Of a stretch of 64,000 nucleotides of DNA, positions 60,350 through 64,000 are shown one piece after another. The notes below the pieces were generated by a model. That model did not search any database. It saw nothing but the letters and a program-made list of their open reading frames with translations, and was not told the DNA's origin. Position 1 is the stretch's first letter. The number at the start of each line of letters is the position of its first letter. The translations under genes and the position numbers were made by a program. The DNA lies in NCBI RefSeq assembly GCF_038066635.1, contig NZ_JBBUTI010000005.1, positions 310,001 to 374,000 of the forward strand, read 5' to 3'. The DNA comes from Ideonella margarita (lineage in GTDB: Bacteria; Pseudomonadota; Gammaproteobacteria; Burkholderiales; Burkholderiaceae_C).

Positions 60350-62440
60350 ATGACCGGACTGTTCCCGCCCACGCGCAGCGGGCGGCCCCGCCGCACGGCC
60401 AGCGCGGCACGCGGCCTGGTGGCCGGCCACGCGCTGGGCAACGTCAGCCCCGGCCATCAGACGGCGATTGCGCATTCGCATGAGCGCTGTGCGGCGCTGG
60501 GCCTGTCACGCATCGAACGCCCGGACCATGCCTTGATCGGCATGAGCGACCTGGCCGTCGCCCGCGACCGCAACTTCCGCCTCTATGCCCATGCCGCGCC
60601 GGTGATGGAGATGCTGCATGAGCAGATCACCAACACCGACAGCATGGTGGTGCTGACCGACGCCACCGGCACGATCCTGCACTCCATCGGCGACGCCGAA
60701 TTCCTGGGCAAGGCGTCCAAGGTGGCCCTGCAACCGGGCGCGAACTGGTCAGAGGGCAACAAGGGCACGAATGCGGTGGGCACGGCGCTGGTCGACGAGG
60801 TACCGACGCTGGTGCATGCGGAAGAGCACTTCATGCATGCCAACCACTTCCTCACCTGCTCGGCGGCGCCGATTCTTGACCCACGCGGCAACATCCTCGG
60901 CGTGCTGGATGTATCGGGGGAGCAGCGCAGCTATCACCAGCACACCATGGCGCTGGTGAAGATGTCGGCGCGCATGATCGAGAACCATTGGCTGACCGAC
61001 GACTACCGGCATGTGATGCGCCTGCATTTCCATCACCGGGCGGACTACATCGGCACCTTGATGGAAGGCATCCTGGCGGTGGCGCCTGACGGCAAGATCG
61101 TTGGTGCCAACCGGGGTGCGCTGGACCAGCTGGGACTGTCAGGCGCTGCGCTGCGCATGCATTCGCTGGCGTCGCTGTTCGGCATTGCGGTGGGTGCGCT
61201 GGTGGACCGCTTTCGCTCGCCGCTGGCCGTGCCGATGCCGGTGCACCTGCCCAACGGGCGCCCGTTCTTTGTGTATGCCCGCTTCAACTGGCCGGTCTGG
61301 ACCAGCGTGGCCGAGGCCGCCGACCAGGCGCTGTCGAGCAGCACGGCCCCGGTGGAAGACGCCCGGCTGCGCAGCCCGCCGCCTGCCCCTGTCAGCCCAC
61401 GCGAAGTGGGCGGGCTGGCCGCCCTGGAAACCGGCGACAGCCAACTGGAGGCCGTGATCGGCAAGGTGCGGCGCGTGCTGGACCGCGACATTCCCGTGCT
61501 GATCCTGGGCGACACCGGCACGGGCAAGGAGTTGCTGGCGCGGGCCATTCATGAAGCCTCTGCCCGGCGCCATCAGCCCTTCGTGGCCGTGAACTGCGCG
61601 GCTATTCCCGAGAACCTGATCGAGGCCGAGCTGTTTGGCCACGAGGAAGGTGCGTTCACCGGCGCGCGCCGCAAGGGTGCGGTCGGCAAGATCCTGCAGG
61701 CCAGTGGCGGCACCTTGTTCCTGGACGAGATCGGCGACATGCCGCTGGCCTTCCAGGCGCGGCTGCTGCGGGTCTTGCAGGAGCGACAGGTGACGCCGCT
61801 GGGCAGCAGCAAGGCGCTGGCCGTGGACGTGGCTCTGGTGTGCGCCACCCACCGCAACCTGCGCGACATGATGGACGCGAAGCAGTTTCGCGACGACCTG
61901 TATTACCGGCTGAACGGCCTGGCCGTGCGCATGCCCTGCCTGAGTGAGCGCAGCGACCTGCCGGTGCTGGTGGAGCGCATCTTGACCCAGCAGCAGGCCG
62001 GCCGACGGCTCAGCCTCTCAGCCAGCGTGGCGGCGATGTTCCAGGCCTACCACTGGCCCGGCAACGTGCGGCAGTTGTTCAATGTGCTGCGCACGGCTGC
62101 AGTCATGGCGCCGGACGAATCCGTGATCACGGAGGCCCACCTGCCCGACGATTTTCTTGAGGATGTGCGGCGCTCCAGCCCGGTGCAGCGCACGGTGATG
62201 GCGGCCACGCCCTCAGTGAGCCCCAGCCTGAGCATGCTGGGCACCGTGCCGACATGGCCGGCTGGCTCCACGATGGCGGCCAGTGGCGCCGCAACCGAAG
62301 CCCGATCGCTGCAGGACATGGAGATCGACGCCATCCGGCAAGCCGTTGAGCAGGCCGGCGGCAATATCTCCGAGGCGGCGAAGCGGCTGGGCGTCAGCCG
62401 CAACACCATCTACCGCAAGCTGCGCTGGCGGGAGGGCTGA
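60350..62440 (+). CDS. Sigma-54-dependent activator, AcoR type
   Basis: A 696-residue regulator. A GAF-like sensor occupies about residues 70-220 (TNTDSMVVLTDATGTILHSIG, WSEGNKGTNAVGTALV, FLTCSAAPILDPRGNILGVLDVS, in part), then a PAS-like region, then the AAA+ core with GDTGTGKELLA, the sigma-54 contact loop GAFTGA at residues 434-439, and a C-terminal Fis-type helix-turn-helix (GNISEAAKRLGVSRNTIYRKL, in part). AcoR proteins control acetoin and other dehydrogenase operons; no such target lies next to it. Start chosen at 60350 because GGAGG is well placed; an ATG at 60323 is in frame. Confidence 0.9.
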   Translation: MTGLFPPTRSGRPRRTASAARGLVAGHALGNVSPGHQTAIAHSHERCAALGLSRIERPDHALIGMSDLAVARDRNFRLYAHAAPVMEMLHEQITNTDSMVVLTDATGTILHSIGDAEFLGKASKVALQPGANWSEGNKGTNAVGTALVDEVPTLVHAEEHFMHANHFLTCSAAPILDPRGNILGVLDVSGEQRSYHQHTMALVKMSARMIENHWLTDDYRHVMRLHFHHRADYIGTLMEGILAVAPDGKIVGANRGALDQLGLSGAALRMHSLASLFGIAVGALVDRFRSPLAVPMPVHLPNGRPFFVYARFNWPVWTSVAEAADQALSSSTAPVEDARLRSPPPAPVSPREVGGLAALETGDSQLEAVIGKVRRVLDRDIPVLILGDTGTGKELLARAIHEASARRHQPFVAVNCAAIPENLIEAELFGHEEGAFTGARRKGAVGKILQASGGTLFLDEIGDMPLAFQARLLRVLQERQVTPLGSSKALAVDVALVCATHRNLRDMMDAKQFRDDLYYRLNGLAVRMPCLSERSDLPVLVERILTQQQAGRRLSLSASVAAMFQAYHWPGNVRQLFNVLRTAAVMAPDESVITEAHLPDDFLEDVRRSSPVQRTVMAATPSVSPSLSMLGTVPTWPAGSTMAASGAATEARSLQDMEIDAIRQAVEQAGGNISEAAKRLGVSRNTIYRKLRWREG

Positions 62441-62444
62441 GCCA

Positions 62445-62475
62445 CAGGCAGCGTGCCGTGAATGCGTGCTGCCTG
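62445..62475. terminator. Hairpin between the convergent regulator and peptidase genes
   Basis: caggcagc (62445-62452) pairs with gctgcctg (62468-62475) around a 15-base loop. It lies in the 58-base gap between the two stop codons. No T run is present. Confidence 0.4.
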
Positions 62476-62498
62476 GGCTTGGTCCTCGGCTTGATGCC

Positions 62499-64000
62499 TT
62501 ACTTGGCGCTGGTGGTGCCCAAGTGCCGGGCGAGGAAGCTTTCCAGCTCCGCGAAGAACAGCAGGCGGTCCGCCTGGCGGGCGAGGTTGTGGTCGCCACC
62601 TTCCAGGGTCACGAAGCGCACATTCTTGCCAGCGGCCTTCAAGGCCTTGTCCATGGTCACCGACTGGTCGTAGGGCACGATGGTGTCGCTCGTGCCGTGC
62701 ACCAGCAGCACCGGGATGCGGATCTTCGCGGCCTGCTCGCTCGGCGACGTGGCTTTGAGTTGGTCACGATCACGCCAGTAGTTGCCGACCTGCTCGTCGT
62801 TGTAGGTGCGGTTGACGCTGTAACCCGCCTCGCGCCGCGACAGATCGATCAGGTTCGACACGCCGGCAAAACTGACCGCGCATTGGTAGAGGTCCGGCGT
62901 TTTCACCGCGCCCATCAACGCCGCGTAGCCACCGTAGCTGCCACCCACCACGCAAACGCGCTTCGGATCGGCCAGCTTCTGCTCCACCGCCCACTGCACG
63001 CCGTCGGTCAGGTCGTCCTGCATCTCCAGGCCCCAGCGGCGCAGGCCGGCATTGCGGAAGTTGTCACCCAGGCCGTCTGAGCCGCGGAAGTTCACCTGCA
63101 GCACGGCGTAGCCGCGCGAGGCCAGCAGCTCCGTCCAGGTATCGAAGTCGGCGTTGTCACGCGACATCGGGCCGCCGTGCGGCAGCAACACCAGCGGCCA
63201 GCCCTTGGGGTTCTTGCCCTTCGGGGTGGTGATGAAGCCGGTGATGTTCAGGCCGTCACGCGCCTTGAAGTTGATGCTGCGCTTGCCGACCATCTGCTCT
63301 TCGGGCAGGTCGGGGTACATGTCGGCCACCAAGCTGAGGCTGCCGGCCTTGCGGTCGCCAATGTAGATCTGGTCGGGGACGCCATTGCCGCTGGACTGCA
63401 CCACGTAGCGGTTGCCGTCTTCGCTGAAACCAAAGATGTAGTTGTAGCGCTTGGGCAAGCCCTCATCGATGCCGCGAGCCAACTCCCGCAGCGGCTCGGT
63501 CCAGAACCGCTTCGCGGCGTTGCCGTACCAGGTCGAGCCGAAGGACTCCAGCTCACCCGTGGTGCGTGAAATCCGCAACGACCCTCCAAGGTCAAACTGG
63601 TCGTTTGCAGACATCAGCGTCAGCGTCGGCAGACCGGCCGCGTCGAGCTTGTCGAGACGGGCCGAGAACAGGGCACGCCGGCCTTCATGCTTGGCCATCA
63701 CGTACAGCAGATTGGGGTCGCGGCCGAAGGCCAGCGGCTCCACTTCGTCGGCGGTGAACGCGTCGTACTTCCACACAGTGCGCCAGTTGTCGCTGTCCAC
63801 GTCACGCACGATCACCTCGGATTTGGTGCCTTCGTTGCGCACACCCGCGCGCACACGGTGCTGGAAGTCGGTGACCCAGTGCCAGATACCACGGCGCGGG
63901 CCGAGCACCTGGGTACGCTTGCCGCTGTTGACGTTGACCTTGAACACGCTCGGCGCGAAGACGTTGAAATCTTCAACGATGGACATCATCACGTGCTCGC
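62499..64000 (-). CDS. S9-family prolyl-oligopeptidase-like serine peptidase, C-terminal part
   Basis: The frame is open to the right edge, so the N terminus is missing; about 500 residues are visible. The first part is the end of the beta-propeller (YIFGFSEDGNRYVVQSSGNG). The alpha/beta-hydrolase domain follows: LLPHGGPMSRDNADFDTW, the serine nucleophile in VVGGSYGGYAALM, the aspartate in VHGTSDTIVP and the histidine in EGGDHNLAR. This is the S9C/acylaminoacyl-peptidase-like branch, often exported. It converges on the sigma-54 activator gene. I cannot say whether a signal peptide is present. Confidence 0.9.
   Translation of the reverse strand, partial: EHVMMSIVEDFNVFAPSVFKVNVNSGKRTQVLGPRRGIWHWVTDFQHRVRAGVRNEGTKSEVIVRDVDSDNWRTVWKYDAFTADEVEPLAFGRDPNLLYVMAKHEGRRALFSARLDKLDAAGLPTLTLMSANDQFDLGGSLRISRTTGELESFGSTWYGNAAKRFWTEPLRELARGIDEGLPKRYNYIFGFSEDGNRYVVQSSGNGVPDQIYIGDRKAGSLSLVADMYPDLPEEQMVGKRSINFKARDGLNITGFITTPKGKNPKGWPLVLLPHGGPMSRDNADFDTWTELLASRGYAVLQVNFRGSDGLGDNFRNAGLRRWGLEMQDDLTDGVQWAVEQKLADPKRVCVVGGSYGGYAALMGAVKTPDLYQCAVSFAGVSNLIDLSRREAGYSVNRTYNDEQVGNYWRDRDQLKATSPSEQAAKIRIPVLLVHGTSDTIVPYDQSVTMDKALKAAGKNVRFVTLEGGDHNLARQADRLLFFAELESFLARHLGTTSAK

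Noticed and set aside
1..64000. tRNA, rRNA, CRISPR arrays, insertion sequences or prophage
   Set aside because: I looked on both strands and saw no cloverleaf with CCA-type ends, no regularly spaced repeats, no transposase or integrase motifs and no terminal inverted repeats with target duplications.

Overview
The window is about 64 kb of very GC-rich, densely packed chromosomal DNA. Gene content and order point to a beta-proteobacterium of the order Burkholderiales: the paa phenylacetate operon, the fimT-pilVWXY1E pilin cluster, ribD-ribB/A-ribH-nusB, glyA-nrdR, and a TssQ-type lipoprotein. A member of the Rubrivivax/Leptothrix/Ideonella/Comamonas neighbourhood is my guess from style alone. 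I see no phage, insertion sequence, CRISPR array, tRNA or rRNA. Nearly all of it reads as core or long-resident genome.

Layout. 1-1.6 kb: the 3' end of a PrpF/GalD-type isomerase and a Bug/TctC solute-binding protein, closed by a strong hairpin terminator. 1.7-8.8 kb: an unusual radical SAM protein, a class II glutamine amidotransferase, gshA, a chemoreceptor with a separate secreted Cache protein beside it, and a DUF3563 mini-protein. 8.8-17.8 kb: the eight-gene operon paaH-A-B-C-D-E-J-Z on the minus strand, behind one promoter carrying a perfect 22-bp palindrome. 17.8-25.6 kb: a hybrid histidine kinase, an RlmN-family enzyme, the Entner-Doudoroff pair edd-eda with a clear promoter, a MobA-like nucleotidyltransferase and pdxH. 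25.6-34.6 kb: a ZnuD-like TonB receptor, a small histidine-containing membrane protein, msrA, a 1306-residue DUF748/AsmA-like protein, a structured intergenic segment and ubiD. 34.7-37.9 kb: a lytic transglycosylase, then glyA behind a ZTP (pfl) riboswitch, then nrdR. 37.9-44.7 kb: the type IV minor pilin and PilY1 operon. 44.9-49.4 kb: riboflavin genes, nusB and an aminotransferase. 49.4-54.0 kb: one tightly overlapped run: PEGA-type Ser/Thr kinase, TssQ-like lipoprotein, ybgC, tolQ, tolR, tolA. 54.0-57.6 kb: a bufferin locus, with DUF2282 peptide precursor, DUF692/MNIO enzyme, DUF2063 partner and DoxX protein on the minus strand, diverging from an ECF sigma factor and a small zinc-finger anti-sigma. 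57.7-64 kb: a GspE/PilB-type ATPase, a sigma-54 activator of the AcoR type, and a truncated S9 peptidase.

The most interesting system is the bufferin locus: a metal-responsive-looking ECF sigma/anti-sigma pair facing a ribosomally made, post-translationally modified peptide pathway that in related bacteria handles copper stress. Other points worth following: the ZTP riboswitch on glyA, the TssQ lipoprotein with a PEGA kinase fused to the Tol operon without any type VI secretion genes in view, the radical SAM enzyme with an altered cysteine spacing, and the hairpin-rich ubiD-DUF748 gap.
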